In this document: positions 25,440 to 35,157 of the stretch, one piece after another | Layout: every line of letters begins with the position of its first letter | How positions within the stretch are numbered: the stretch's first letter is position 1 | Assembly: GCA_964549105.1 (NCBI GenBank) | Contig: CAZJTZ010000016.1 | Span: 1 to 64,000 of the forward strand | DNA length: 64,000 nucleotides | From: Hydrogenedens sp964549105 | GTDB lineage: Bacteria > Hydrogenedentota > Hydrogenedentia > Hydrogenedentales > Hydrogenedentaceae | Direction of reading: 5' to 3' | Notes under the pieces: generated by a model | Told to the model about the DNA's origin: nothing | Seen by the model: only the letters and a program-made list of their open reading frames with translations | The model's database searches: none | Program-made: the position numbers and the translations under genes

Positions 25440-27602
25440 TCATTGGAGGTAAATCTCAAAATGGAGGTCTTTCCCTTGATGGGTAAATTCGAGGGAAATT
25501 AAATTATAAGAGTTATTCCAATGATATAAAAAATCAATCGGCTCTTTGCATTCCATTTTAATAGGGTTACTTTTAGATAGAATAATAACTTTCCCCGGAA
25601 TCCCTTGTGGTCCTCGGGTAGTAAAAGATAGAGATTTGTCTGAAATCTTTTTGTCTCTTATTCGACCCGCAGAAACAATAATGTCTGATGTCTGCACTCT
25701 GGCATTTATCCAGTCTAAATCATATAGCAAAGCACGACTTGAAGGTGTTAATACAATTTCATTTTCAACTTTCAATTCTGGATTGAAAAGGTTAATGAAA
25801 TTCCCTTTTAGTGTATAAGGTGTATCTGTAATTGCTTCATCTTGAACGGAGCATATATGGTAGGGACCTCTTCTAAGATGGAAGAAATTGCTGTAATCTA
25901 TGTTTAGACCTGAAATTTGCGATATCTCTTTGACCCAATTTAGTAATTGTTTGTCTCCCTCCCTATCATGACTAATTGCGGTTGGACTACGCTTTATCCA
26001 CCATACATACCCCTCGTCAATTTGAGTTATATTTTCTGTGGGTTCTTTATCATTAAATAGGATTTTAATCAAATGGCTAAGTGGTGAATTAAAGCCTTCT
26101 TCTTTCCACCATTTCATTAAATTATTGTAGGAGTCTGAACCATCGTCAATAATGAGCAAACATCCTCCTTTTTTAACCCATTCATTAATATATTGGTGGT
26201 ATTTTTTATCCAGAGGCTTCTGACCTTCATAAGTCAAAAGAAGTATTTTTATGTTGTTGAGGGGTTGGAGAGAGGTTAGATGCTCTAATTGTATCAGTTT
26301 TACGGGAACACCATTTTTAACCAGGGGTGTAGCAATGCCGAAGAAACAATTTAGCTGAGGGTCACTTGCATCAGGTTCGGCTCTTTGAAACATTAAAGTA
26401 TCGGAGACTACTATCCCGATAGGGTAATTATTGGAAATCCATTCAACATTACTTTGTTTCATGTCATTCAAAACATTGATAACTGTTAATAATTCTGTAC
26501 CATATTCAGGAATAAGATTAACCTTTGTTTCTTTTTCTTCTTTTGATTTTGAATATTTCCCTTTGAAGATTCTATCTGGCCAGGGCATAACTTCAAAGGT
26601 TGAAACCTCTGGGAAAAGCAGTGATGCCAGAACAGTGCTTTCGTAATTGTATTTATAATCAGCCCAGTCATGATTTGGGTCATCTTCAATCGGGTCGGCA
26701 AGGAAAATTAGATGTTTATTCACAGGTAAAACCATCCCTGCCATCTGTGCATATTCTAAATATGCAGTTTCAAAGGTTCTTTCCTTTGTAATTCCGCGAA
26801 AATGATGTTGCGACCTTGCTGTTCCTGTCCAAACCTGAGCAATGACCCCATCGCAATTGTCCATTTTTGTCAACATGGATTCAGGACTTACAATTCTCCA
26901 TTGAGCATAATTAAGTAATGAATGAGTGGGGACATAACATCCAACATCAAAATTGTTTTTACTTGCATATTCCTTTGCAAACTTAAATACTTCTGTAAGA
27001 GCATGGGTATAAAGCGATTGCTTTAGTAAACTTGCTTTATATTGGGTTTCAATTGATTGGTCGGGGGGAGACCATGGCTCGCCATAGTGTTTTTCCCATG
27101 ACTTCTTAAAACCTTCACTCCATCCTGTATTAGCCCAGAATTCGGGTTCTTCCAGATAGATACTTTCGACACGATTTTCCAGAGGTGGGATTAATATTTG
27201 TTTGATATATTCTATATAACTTTCCGTAGGCACATTATAGCCAACTGTTGTGCTGTTGCCGTGCATCCATAATTTACCTGTTTTGTCCGTTTGTATTTCT
27301 TCCTTCTTTAATCCATTTTCAGACATGTAATAACCTTCATAATTGCCCCAGGAAATACCAGTCATATAAGCAGTGCGATAACCCTGCTCCCTCCAACTTT
27401 GAAGCCTTTTATCCAAATCCGAAGTGGTTCCATAAACGATGGCTACATCCGATGCAACATCTATTAAGGGGTCAAACCCCGGTCCCGTCTGAAAACAAGT
27501 ATTGAAATCTCTAAAATTAAAAAGTGAAAGAGGTTGAGTATTAGTGTTAATCTCTTGATTCTGACTAAGTAGGCTCACCGATATTATCAAAAAAGTTACC
27601 AT
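25440..27602 (-). CDS. secreted putative glycoside hydrolase with TIM-barrel and GATase-like domains
   Basis: 720 residues. A short signal sequence (about 1-14) is followed by a likely TIM barrel (about 50-390) with an acidic strand end 'SIYLEEPEFW' (E151, E152, E154) that could hold a catalytic acid. Next is a Rossmann/glutamine-amidotransferase-like domain (about 400-520, 'KILLLTYEGQKPL', 'GGCLLIIDDG') like the trimerisation domain of beta-galactosidase GH42-type proteins, and a beta-rich C-terminal part. I do not recognise a named family. The domain order suggests a carbohydrate-active enzyme acting outside the cytoplasm. AAGGA precedes the ATG. It is divergent from the sensor-like gene. 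Confidence 0.5.
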   Translation of the reverse strand: MVTFLIISVSLLSQNQEINTNTQPLSLFNFRDFNTCFQTGPGFDPLIDVASDVAIVYGTTSDLDKRLQSWREQGYRTAYMTGISWGNYEGYYMSENGLKKEEIQTDKTGKLWMHGNSTTVGYNVPTESYIEYIKQILIPPLENRVESIYLEEPEFWANTGWSEGFKKSWEKHYGEPWSPPDQSIETQYKASLLKQSLYTHALTEVFKFAKEYASKNNFDVGCYVPTHSLLNYAQWRIVSPESMLTKMDNCDGVIAQVWTGTARSQHHFRGITKERTFETAYLEYAQMAGMVLPVNKHLIFLADPIEDDPNHDWADYKYNYESTVLASLLFPEVSTFEVMPWPDRIFKGKYSKSKEEKETKVNLIPEYGTELLTVINVLNDMKQSNVEWISNNYPIGIVVSDTLMFQRAEPDASDPQLNCFFGIATPLVKNGVPVKLIQLEHLTSLQPLNNIKILLLTYEGQKPLDKKYHQYINEWVKKGGCLLIIDDGSDSYNNLMKWWKEEGFNSPLSHLIKILFNDKEPTENITQIDEGYVWWIKRSPTAISHDREGDKQLLNWVKEISQISGLNIDYSNFFHLRRGPYHICSVQDEAITDTPYTLKGNFINLFNPELKVENEIVLTPSSRALLYDLDWINARVQTSDIIVSAGRIRDKKISDKSLSFTTRGPQGIPGKVIILSKSNPIKMECKEPIDFLYHWNNSYNLISLEFTHQGKDLHFEIYLQ

Positions 27603-27671
27603 TGTATTTTCCTTTTATTTGTATGTGTTGTTTAATTATTATAAATAGATAATTTTTGAAAAAGGATAAAT

Positions 27672-29615
27672 TTGTTTATGATACGACTGAAAACAATCTT
27701 ATTGACTTCTTTATTGACTCTATTTTTGATAGTATCGTTTCTATTTATATGGCTCTGGCAAAAAGATGTTTTTTATTACTACGATACAAGTGTTGATAAT
27801 TATATAGAAAGTAATTATAAACTGTCATTAAGTCGCATTGAAAAGGCAGATGAAAATTTATGTTCAATGATAGATATAGTAAAAACGGCTCTTGAAAATA
27901 AGACTATCAATACTACTGACCGTATCTTATTAAATATATTTTTTACAACCATTCTTGAGAGAAACAACTTTATTAAATCTTTTGAATTGATACTACCCAA
28001 TAAGTATGAGTATAAAATTATTCCGACATCTTCAGGGTGGAAAACCATATCTTTATCATTAGGGGAAAAAGGGTTCATAAAAAAGCAAGCAGTATGGACG
28101 GAAGATGGGATACAAATGTTGGAAGAAGAGATTGAGGAAGTCCCAATAGACCAATCTATGACAAATACAGAATGGTATAAAGAATCCATTTCCCTGTGTT
28201 TACAGCAGAATACACATAATAGAGAGGGAATCCCCAAAATATGGGTTAGTTCTCCCGAAATAAATGAAGAGGGAAATGGAATCTATTCCCGTGTGGCTAT
28301 GGCTATTGGGTATGAAGATTCACCCTTTTCTGTAATTTCCTGGGAAATGGATTGGTCATGGTTGCAAAATGTTATTTCTGACATTTATAGAGATTATTCT
28401 TTATATACCTATGTAATCAGCGATAAATATGTAATTTGTAAATTAGGAATGGAAAGTGTATCCCGTCGCGAAATTATGCAATCCGTTTCAATTGAAAATC
28501 TACCTGAGTATATTCAGAAAGTTGTTAAAAGCAAATTGCAAATTATATACCCTTATATCGAGAAAAAAGAAAATGAGGCAATGGTAGTTCAAAAATACCA
28601 ATTTATGTTCGATTATCCTTTAATCTGTGTGTTCAATATCCCTTATTCCCTCCCTACACCTCATACATATATTAAAATTTTTATCTATGTCTTAATATCT
28701 ATTCTTGTAATTACTATCTTTTCTATAACTATAGAATATTTTATTCGGACACCTTTAATAAAAATTTCACAATGGTTGGAAAATCCGAGAATTGAGAGTC
28801 AGGAACCACCTATTAAATTTTCAATATTAGAATTTAATATCTTGATGAATAAAATTTATTCCATTCTTTACTTCTGGAAATCCTGGTCGTCCAATCTGAG
28901 CGAAGATAAGACAACCCTTTCTGATAAAGAAATAGTCAAAGATGAGTTATTAGGGATGAGCCTATTGTCAACAGAATCCGATAAAAATGTTTTTATCTTT
29001 TCAAATACAGGAAAAGGAGGGATACCTGTCGAATCAATAAATAGTTTATACAGAGAAAATATAAGATTACAGCGTCAAATAGAAATGTTAAATCAATATT
29101 ACTTAAAACAAATAGAAACCAATGCACAGGAAAAAACCAGAATTCAAGGGTTAATGCTTGCCCTAAAAGATGTTATAAGAATTGCAAATGATTCAAACTA
29201 TTCTGACAATGAAAAACTTCAAAACATTTTAGAAATCCTTCGGAATACACTATCCCTAACAAGAGCGGGTATCTGGAAAATAGACAAAGACAAAGGTATT
29301 TTATCTCCAATATTTGTCATTCCAGAAGTATTGGATGTTACTTGTTCCGTAGAGGATAGTAAATTCCTAATTGAAAACCTTTATTGGTCGGAATCCATTT
29401 GCATAAGGTCTGCAAAACAGGATTATCGTTCTAATCATTGGGCAAAGATACTAAATGCAGATTCTTTTATTCTTGTCCCTATTCGTTCAAACAAAGATGA
29501 GGAATTAACAAATATACTTGTAATCTATAATGAATGCGAAAGAAATTGGGATTGGGGTGATGAACTTTTTGCTATTACTATGAGTAAGGTATTATGTAAT
29601 TTGAAAATAATATAA
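27672..29615 (+). CDS. membrane sensor-like protein with C-terminal GAF domain, no output domain
   Basis: 647 residues. Two membrane helices (about 6-28 and 335-357) enclose an extracytoplasmic region of about 300 residues, probably a Cache-type ligand sensor. The cytoplasmic side has a HAMP-like or linker region, a coiled coil (about 455-500) and a GAF domain (about 515-645, 'LSLTRAGIWKIDKDKGILSP'). No histidine kinase, GGDEF, EAL or phosphatase domain follows. AGGA at 27663-27666 fits the TTG start at 27672 (5-base spacing) better than the ATG at 27678 (11 bases). The purine permease gene follows after 28 bases, suggesting co-transcription. Confidence 0.6.
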   Translation: MFMIRLKTILLTSLLTLFLIVSFLFIWLWQKDVFYYYDTSVDNYIESNYKLSLSRIEKADENLCSMIDIVKTALENKTINTTDRILLNIFFTTILERNNFIKSFELILPNKYEYKIIPTSSGWKTISLSLGEKGFIKKQAVWTEDGIQMLEEEIEEVPIDQSMTNTEWYKESISLCLQQNTHNREGIPKIWVSSPEINEEGNGIYSRVAMAIGYEDSPFSVISWEMDWSWLQNVISDIYRDYSLYTYVISDKYVICKLGMESVSRREIMQSVSIENLPEYIQKVVKSKLQIIYPYIEKKENEAMVVQKYQFMFDYPLICVFNIPYSLPTPHTYIKIFIYVLISILVITIFSITIEYFIRTPLIKISQWLENPRIESQEPPIKFSILEFNILMNKIYSILYFWKSWSSNLSEDKTTLSDKEIVKDELLGMSLLSTESDKNVFIFSNTGKGGIPVESINSLYRENIRLQRQIEMLNQYYLKQIETNAQEKTRIQGLMLALKDVIRIANDSNYSDNEKLQNILEILRNTLSLTRAGIWKIDKDKGILSPIFVIPEVLDVTCSVEDSKFLIENLYWSESICIRSAKQDYRSNHWAKILNADSFILVPIRSNKDEELTNILVIYNECERNWDWGDELFAITMSKVLCNLKII

Positions 29616-29643
29616 AAGATCTATCCCAAAAAGGGAAAAAGAA

Positions 29644-31002
29644 ATGTATTCAACTCTGGAGAAAATCTTTCAATTAAAAGAGAATGATACGAATGTAAGA
29701 AGGGAGGTCATTGGAGGTATCACGACCTTCTGCACGATGAGTTATATTGTTTTCGTCCAGCCTGCAATCCTTTCTATTGCAGGTATGGATTATGGCTCTG
29801 TGGTTCTTGCAACTTGCATATCTTCTGCAATTGCATGCTTCCTCATGGCTTTTTTTGCCAATTATCCCATTGCATTGGCACCAGGAATGGGTGAAAATTT
29901 TTTATTTACATTTACTTTATGTCTGGGTATGGGCTTTTCGTGGCAGTCTTCACTTGCAATAGTGTTTATAGCCGGTGTTTTGTTTGTTCTATTATCGTTA
30001 TTCAAGACAAGAGAAAAAATCATTGAGATATTTCCAGATTGTCTAAAAAATGCAATACCCGCAGCAATAGGAATGTTGATTACTTTTGTAGGACTTCAGT
30101 GGGCAGGACTTATCGTGTTGAATCCAGGGACGATGGTATCAGTGGGAAGTTTAACGAAAACAGTCCCTATTATTACAATCATTTCCTTATTATTAATCCT
30201 TTTTCTACAAAGCATTAAATTTACTGGTGCAATTTTAGTAGGTATTTTCTTTTCATCTATTACTTACCTTGTTCTCGGAGTTATTCCCTGGACAAAACCT
30301 GAATTAACCTATTCTTTTTCTACTTTTTTCAAACTGGATTTTTATCCCTTGTTTGAAAAGTGGAAAGAGGCTATACCTGCCATATTTATTTTCTTTTTCC
30401 TTGATTTATTTGATACCGTAGGAACTTTGGTAGGGGTAGGAAATGCTGCGGGACTTATGAAAGAAGGGAAATTGCCGCGTGCTGGGGGTGCATTCCTTGC
30501 TGATGCGATTAGCACTTGTATTGGTGCCGTTTGCGGAACCTCAACCGTAACAAGTTATGTGGAGAGTGCAGCAGGTGTTGCTTCGGGAGCAAGGACTGGT
30601 TTTGCTGCACTTATTGCAGGTATTTGTTTTATATTAACTATACCGCTTGTTCCATTTTTATCTGTTCTGGGCTATGATGTCGGTCCGCAATATTATGAGC
30701 AGATGGGCATGCAAGGCACACATATCAGCATGTATCCGTCTGCTTCACCAGCACTAATCATTATTGGTTTTTTCATGATGGGTAGTGTAAGGCGAATCTT
30801 ATGGGATGACATCTCCGAAGGTTTGCCTGCTTTTTTAACAATTGTATTTATGGCTTTTGGATATGGAATAACAGAAGGTATTAGTATTGGTTGTGTATCT
30901 TATGTGATTGTAAAGTGCATATTCAGAAAATATCGCGATGTAAATGTATGGATGTATCTTGTTGCATTCGCATTTATAGTAAGATACATCTTTTTTAAAT
31001 AA
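29644..31002 (+). CDS. NCS2-family guanine/hypoxanthine permease
   Basis: 452 residues with about 13-14 membrane helices. Family motifs are 'NYPIALAPGMGENFLF' (usually APGMGLNA), 'FFFLDLFDTVGTLVGVG' and 'GTSTVTSYVESAAGVASGAR'. These match the AzgA/PbuG/PbuO branch of nucleobase:cation symporters that import adenine, guanine or hypoxanthine. The Leu-Asn-Ala to Glu-Asn-Phe change in the first motif sits in the substrate region and could shift specificity. It lies directly downstream of a sensor-like gene. I see no purine riboswitch in the short leader. Integral inner-membrane protein. Confidence 0.9.
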   Translation: MYSTLEKIFQLKENDTNVRREVIGGITTFCTMSYIVFVQPAILSIAGMDYGSVVLATCISSAIACFLMAFFANYPIALAPGMGENFLFTFTLCLGMGFSWQSSLAIVFIAGVLFVLLSLFKTREKIIEIFPDCLKNAIPAAIGMLITFVGLQWAGLIVLNPGTMVSVGSLTKTVPIITIISLLLILFLQSIKFTGAILVGIFFSSITYLVLGVIPWTKPELTYSFSTFFKLDFYPLFEKWKEAIPAIFIFFFLDLFDTVGTLVGVGNAAGLMKEGKLPRAGGAFLADAISTCIGAVCGTSTVTSYVESAAGVASGARTGFAALIAGICFILTIPLVPFLSVLGYDVGPQYYEQMGMQGTHISMYPSASPALIIIGFFMMGSVRRILWDDISEGLPAFLTIVFMAFGYGITEGISIGCVSYVIVKCIFRKYRDVNVWMYLVAFAFIVRYIFFK

Positions 31003-31036
31003 TGATGATAGACAAATTAGAGAGGTGTAAATATGC

Positions 31037-32404
31037 TCACTCTACTTTTGGAACACTCTCTAATCCCTTCTTTAATATATCCTCACTTAATTCATAGTCA
31101 CTCAATTGATTATTCAAATAGGCATCGTATGCAGACATGTCAAAATGTCCGTGACCACTTAAATTGAACAGGATAGTTTTGGATTCACCTGTTTCTTTAC
31201 ATTTAATCGCTTCATCAATAGCCACACGAATAGCATGTCCACTTTCAGGAGCGGGCAATATCCCCTCACTCTTGGCAAATAGGAGATTTGCTTCAAAAAC
31301 GGGGTTTTGTAAAACGGACACAGGGGTTACGATTTTGTGGTGTATCAGATGAGCCACCTGGGAGGCTACCCCATGATATCTTAGACCGCCTGCGTGAATG
31401 CCTGGTGGCATAAAGTCATGCCCTAAGGTATATTGTTTCAATAAAGGAGTTAGTCCAGCAGTATCACCGAAATCGTAAGTATATGAGCCACGTGTCATGG
31501 TCGGGCATGCCGCAGGTTCAACCGCTAAAAATTTAATTTTTTTACCTTGTTTTAGAACATCATGAGCGAAAGGAAATGCAAGTCCTGCAAAATTAGAGCC
31601 TCCACCTACACAACCAATAACAATGTCTGGATATTCTCCAATGCTGTCCATTTGTAGTTTGGCTTCTTCGCCGATTATAGTCTGGTGTAGCAATACATGA
31701 TTTAATACACTTCCCAGTGTATATTTCATTTTTCCTCCGCTTTTAACCGCTACTTCGACAGCTTCCGATATGGCTATACCTAAACTACCTTCACTATTTG
31801 GGTCCTTGCTTAAAATTTCTTTTCCAAATTGGGTGGTGTCACTCGGACTTGCGATAACTTTTCCACCATAAGTTTGCATCAAAATTCGTCTATAAGGCTT
31901 TTGGTCATAACTTATTTTTACCATATAAACGATGCAGGTCATACCAAACATACTGCATGCAATAGACAGAGCGGTTCCCCATTGCCCTGCACCTGTTTCG
32001 GTAGTTAAGCCATAAACCCCCTCTTTCTTATTGTAATACGCTTGTGGCACAGCCGTATTCAATTTATGACTTCCCGCAGGACTTACACTTTCATTCTTAT
32101 AAAATATTTTTGCTGGTGTATCCAGTGCTTTTTCTAAACGATATGCTCGTCTCAATGGAGAGGGTCTCCATAAACGATAAATATCCATTACTTCACCGGG
32201 GATAGAAATATATTGTTGATTGGAAACTTCTTGTTCAATTAATGTTCTGGGGAAAATGGCTTCCAAATCAGAAGACTGAACAGGCTGATGCGTTGCAGGA
32301 TGAAGAGGGGGAGGCAGAGGTGTGGGAAAATCTGGATTAATATTATACCACGCGTCGGGCAATTTAGCAGGGTCAAGCAACACATTATAATAATATTCTT
32401 TCAT
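31037..32404 (-). CDS. tryptophan synthase beta subunit-like protein, TrpB2 type
   Basis: About 455 residues from the ATG at 32404, which has AGGA eight bases upstream; the frame is open further upstream but encodes only non-homologous hydrophobic residues. The N-terminal 'WYNINPDFPTPLPPPLHP' is typical of TrpB2. The PLP lysine lies in 'SPAGSHKLNTA', the catalytic Glu in 'TTETGAGQWG', and the phosphate-binding loop is 'GCVGGGSNF'. TrpB2 makes tryptophan from indole and serine, usually without a TrpA partner. No other trp gene is in the window, so it may salvage indole or act on another substrate. Confidence 0.9.
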   Translation of the reverse strand: MKEYYYNVLLDPAKLPDAWYNINPDFPTPLPPPLHPATHQPVQSSDLEAIFPRTLIEQEVSNQQYISIPGEVMDIYRLWRPSPLRRAYRLEKALDTPAKIFYKNESVSPAGSHKLNTAVPQAYYNKKEGVYGLTTETGAGQWGTALSIACSMFGMTCIVYMVKISYDQKPYRRILMQTYGGKVIASPSDTTQFGKEILSKDPNSEGSLGIAISEAVEVAVKSGGKMKYTLGSVLNHVLLHQTIIGEEAKLQMDSIGEYPDIVIGCVGGGSNFAGLAFPFAHDVLKQGKKIKFLAVEPAACPTMTRGSYTYDFGDTAGLTPLLKQYTLGHDFMPPGIHAGGLRYHGVASQVAHLIHHKIVTPVSVLQNPVFEANLLFAKSEGILPAPESGHAIRVAIDEAIKCKETGESKTILFNLSGHGHFDMSAYDAYLNNQLSDYELSEDILKKGLESVPKVE

Positions 32405-32512
32405 GAACCGAATCCTAATTGTGTTTGGGGTTAATATGAAATAATCATAAAAAGAAAAGATTAGAGAATAATACAAAAAAAATAAACCCAAAATCTAATT
32501 TAAAATAAAACA

Positions 32513-32897
32513 TCACTCTGAGAGTAATCCTATAAGCCGGATTCTGTCTAAAGGAAACCTTCGAGGCGGCCATTCATCTTGGGATATAGGTCACCCTATA
32601 CCTCATGCTTCCTACCCGGGAACAGCGCGGGCACACGCTATTGTTCCCCTATTTGGAATTGCTCCCGGTGGGGTTTAGCAAGCCGCCGTGTCACCACGAC
32701 GCTGGTGCGCTCTTACCGCACCTTTTCACCCTTGCCGGCAGTTATCCATGAAGATAACTACTTGGGCGGTATATTTTCTGTTCCACTTTCCGTCGGGTTG
32801 CCCCGCCTTCGTGTTACGAAGCACCGTGCCCTAAGGAGTCCGGACTTTCCTCGACAGGCAAAACCTGCCGCGACCGCCCAGATTACTCTCAGAGTGA
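32513..32897 (-). ncRNA. rnpB: RNase P RNA, bacterial class A
   Basis: On the minus strand the conserved core is clear: 'GAGGAAAGTCCGGACTCC' near the 5' end, 'GGGCACGGTGCTTCGTAAC' and 'ACGGAAAGTGGAACAGAAA' in the middle, 'AGGGTGAAAAGGTGCGG', and the 3' 'ACAGAATCCGGCTTAT'. Helix P1 is a perfect 17-base pairing between 32881-32897 and 32513-32529, which sets the ends. The RNA is the catalytic part of RNase P, which trims the 5' leader of tRNA precursors. The long P1 stem followed by a T-rich stretch may also help to end transcription. Confidence 0.95.
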
Positions 32898-32968
32898 TTA
32901 AATTTTAACATATAAAGCAACAGATATACTCGTCTCTACTTAAATAACGATAAATGGGATTTACTTGT

Positions 32969-34192
32969 TTACTGTTGGACAAGACTGGACAGTTGTAAGA
33001 TAGGTAGAAACAGAGCAACGATAATCGAACCTACTACAATACCCATAACTCCTATAAGCATAGGTTCAATTAGACTGGTTAATCCATCTACTTTAGCACG
33101 AACCTCCGAATCATAAAAGTCTGAAATTTTCCTTAACATGGCTTCTAATTCACCCGTTTTTTCACCAACAGCAATCATGCGTGTTACCATCGTTGGGAAT
33201 ACGCCAGAACGACCTAACGGTTCTGACAAGGTTTCTCCGTTTCTCACGCTTTCACCTGATTGTCGAATGGCACGAGCAAAAACCTCGTTTCCTGAGGTCC
33301 TTTCAGCGATTTCTATCGCTTGTAAAATAGGGACACCACTCTTAATAAGTGTGCCAAGTGTTTGTGTAAACCGGCTTATGGATACTTTTCTAATTAAATC
33401 TCCAAAAACAGGTAATCTTAATTTTAGTTGGTCAAGATTGTATCTTCCCATTTCTGTAGATTTGTAAATCCGAAGAAAAGCATAAATACCAACTATACAG
33501 CCTATGATAATGAACCATGCATAAGGGGTTCTTAATACGAGGCTCAAATTAATTAAGAATTGAGTAGGTGCCGGTAATTTCCTCCCAAAACTTCCGAAAA
33601 TCTCTGCAAATTGTGGCACAACAAAAATGACTAAACCCGTTGCAATGAGGATAATCATACTAAATGCAACCACAGGATAGGTCATGGCAGAACGAATTCT
33701 GCGTTTCAATTCTTCGGATGATTCTAAATAATCTGCCAGTTGTAATAATACTCCATCTAAATCGCCCCCTGCTTCTCCTGCGCGAATCATGCTAACATAC
33801 AATTCTGGAAATGCCTTCGGATATTTTTTTAATGCGTCAGAAAAGGTTTCTCCTGATTCAACATCTTGTGCAATTCCATCAATTACCCTTGCAAAGTTAG
33901 GGTCTTCTGTTTGGTCTGCCAGAATATCAAGACCCTGTAATAAGGGTAGACCCGCACTAACAATCGTAGAAAGTTGTCGTGTAAAAACAAGCAAATCGGC
34001 AGTTTTCACCCGTTTCCCTCCTACCCCACCAAATTTAAAGCCCAGAAAATTTCTTTTTTCCTCCACCAATTTATCAAAAGTCAAACCACTTAATTGGAGT
34101 TGTTGTATAGCCTGTTGACGATTATCGGCATTGAGAGTACCTCTATGTTTGTTTCCTTTACTATCTCTTGCTACATAACTAAATGAGGGCAT
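32969..34192 (-). CDS. pilC: type II secretion/type IV pilus inner-membrane platform protein (PilC/GspF)
   Basis: 407 residues, the standard family length. It has two repeated GspF domains (about 70-195 and 270-395), each ending in membrane helices, with three helices in all. Motifs include 'FTRQLSTIVSAGLPLLQGL', 'RAGEAGGDLDGVL' and 'AVGEKTGELEAML'. The protein forms the membrane platform on which the pilus or pseudopilus ATPases act. No other pilus gene is adjacent; pilT lies at 49803, so the system is dispersed. The pil versus gsp assignment rests on the presence of pilT and is provisional. Confidence 0.88.
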   Translation of the reverse strand: MPSFSYVARDSKGNKHRGTLNADNRQQAIQQLQLSGLTFDKLVEEKRNFLGFKFGGVGGKRVKTADLLVFTRQLSTIVSAGLPLLQGLDILADQTEDPNFARVIDGIAQDVESGETFSDALKKYPKAFPELYVSMIRAGEAGGDLDGVLLQLADYLESSEELKRRIRSAMTYPVVAFSMIILIATGLVIFVVPQFAEIFGSFGRKLPAPTQFLINLSLVLRTPYAWFIIIGCIVGIYAFLRIYKSTEMGRYNLDQLKLRLPVFGDLIRKVSISRFTQTLGTLIKSGVPILQAIEIAERTSGNEVFARAIRQSGESVRNGETLSEPLGRSGVFPTMVTRMIAVGEKTGELEAMLRKISDFYDSEVRAKVDGLTSLIEPMLIGVMGIVVGSIIVALFLPILQLSSLVQQ

Positions 34193-34352
34193 ACCTTACT
34201 CCTTATGTTTAATATCATGAATTAATGAATTTCTATTTTATTAATAGTATACTCATCAATTTCAAATTGGACTAGCAATGATTATACAATATTTATAAAA
34301 GAAAAAAGACTAATTTGTAAAAAAAACAAACGAATTAAGAAGGAGAAAAAAA

Positions 34353-34943
34353 ATGAATTTTAATTTGCCAGACTTACCTTACGAACGGAATGCTTTAGAA
34401 CCTTATATTAGTTTAGAGACGATTAACTATCATTACGGAAAGCATCACCAGGCTTATGTCAATAACCTGAATCGGTTCTTGGAGAATTCCCCATTAAATG
34501 GGAAAACATTAGAAGAAATAATAATGAATTCAGAAGGCCCTACTTTTAACAATGCGGCTCAAGTATGGAATCACACATTTTACTGGAATTGTTTAAGTCC
34601 GGTGAAAACCAATGTGAGTGGAACATTCTTAAAAGTTATTGAAAACAACTTTGGAACACTGGATAAAATGATAGAAAATTTACAGCAATCTGCCGTAGCC
34701 TTGTTTGGTTCAGGATGGACATGGTTGGTATATGAAAATGGTTCATTAAAAGTAACACAAACAAGTAATGCAGACTTGCCAATGAAACATAATCAATTTG
34801 CCTTGTTTACAATAGATGTGTGGGAGCATGCTTATTATATAGATGTAAGAAACGATAGAGCGAAATATGTTCAAAATGTTCTATCAAATCTGATGAATTG
34901 GAAGTTTATTGAAGAAAACTATCAGAAGGCAACAAATAAATAG
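34353..34943 (+). CDS. sodB: superoxide dismutase, iron type
   Basis: 196 residues, full length. Metal ligands are H27 ('YHYGKHHQ'), H74 ('VWNHTFYW'), D155 and H159 ('TIDVWEHAYY'). The Gln in 'FNNAAQVWNHTFYW' just before the second ligand is the position that marks iron SODs, as opposed to the C-terminal-half Gln of manganese SODs. The enzyme removes superoxide in the cytoplasm; in an organism with oxygen-sensitive ferredoxin oxidoreductase this suggests exposure to air. AGAAGGAG precedes the ATG. It appears to be a single-gene unit; the 214 bases after it belong to the glgC upstream region. Confidence 0.93.
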   Translation: MNFNLPDLPYERNALEPYISLETINYHYGKHHQAYVNNLNRFLENSPLNGKTLEEIIMNSEGPTFNNAAQVWNHTFYWNCLSPVKTNVSGTFLKVIENNFGTLDKMIENLQQSAVALFGSGWTWLVYENGSLKVTQTSNADLPMKHNQFALFTIDVWEHAYYIDVRNDRAKYVQNVLSNLMNWKFIEENYQKATNK

Positions 34944-35090
34944 AAATGTTAGAGAAAATATGTTGTTTGAGTGATAGTCTATAGATTCAAGAGTGCGAAT
35001 TGGAAAAGATTGAGATTTTTCTTTTTACTTTCGGATTATCAATAGAGAATAATTCATTGAAAGAAAAGGAGAAAATATAATAATAAAGAC

Positions 35091-35119
35091 TTGAATTTGA
35101 TTAGAATAATAAGTATAAA
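35091..35119 (+). promoter_or_regulatory. sigma-70-type promoter upstream of glgC
   Basis: TTGAAT (35091-35096) and TATAAA (35114-35119) are separated by 17 bases, about 40 bases upstream of the glgC ATG, with AAGGAG at 35147-35152. The spacing fits a leader of roughly 30 bases. Confidence 0.45.
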
Positions 35120-35157
35120 AGTAAGGACATAAAAAATATATCTATTAAGGAGTTCTT

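Noticed and set aside
29616..29643. Purine riboswitch before the nucleobase permease
   Set aside because: The gap is only 28 bases and holds just a ribosome binding site.
32405..32491. 29-residue N-terminal extension of TrpB2
   Set aside because: Hydrophobic and unlike TrpB2; AGGA fits the ATG at 32404.
32579..32908. 109-codon open frame on the + strand
   Set aside because: It lies on the strand opposite the RNase P RNA and is explained by that gene's high GC content.
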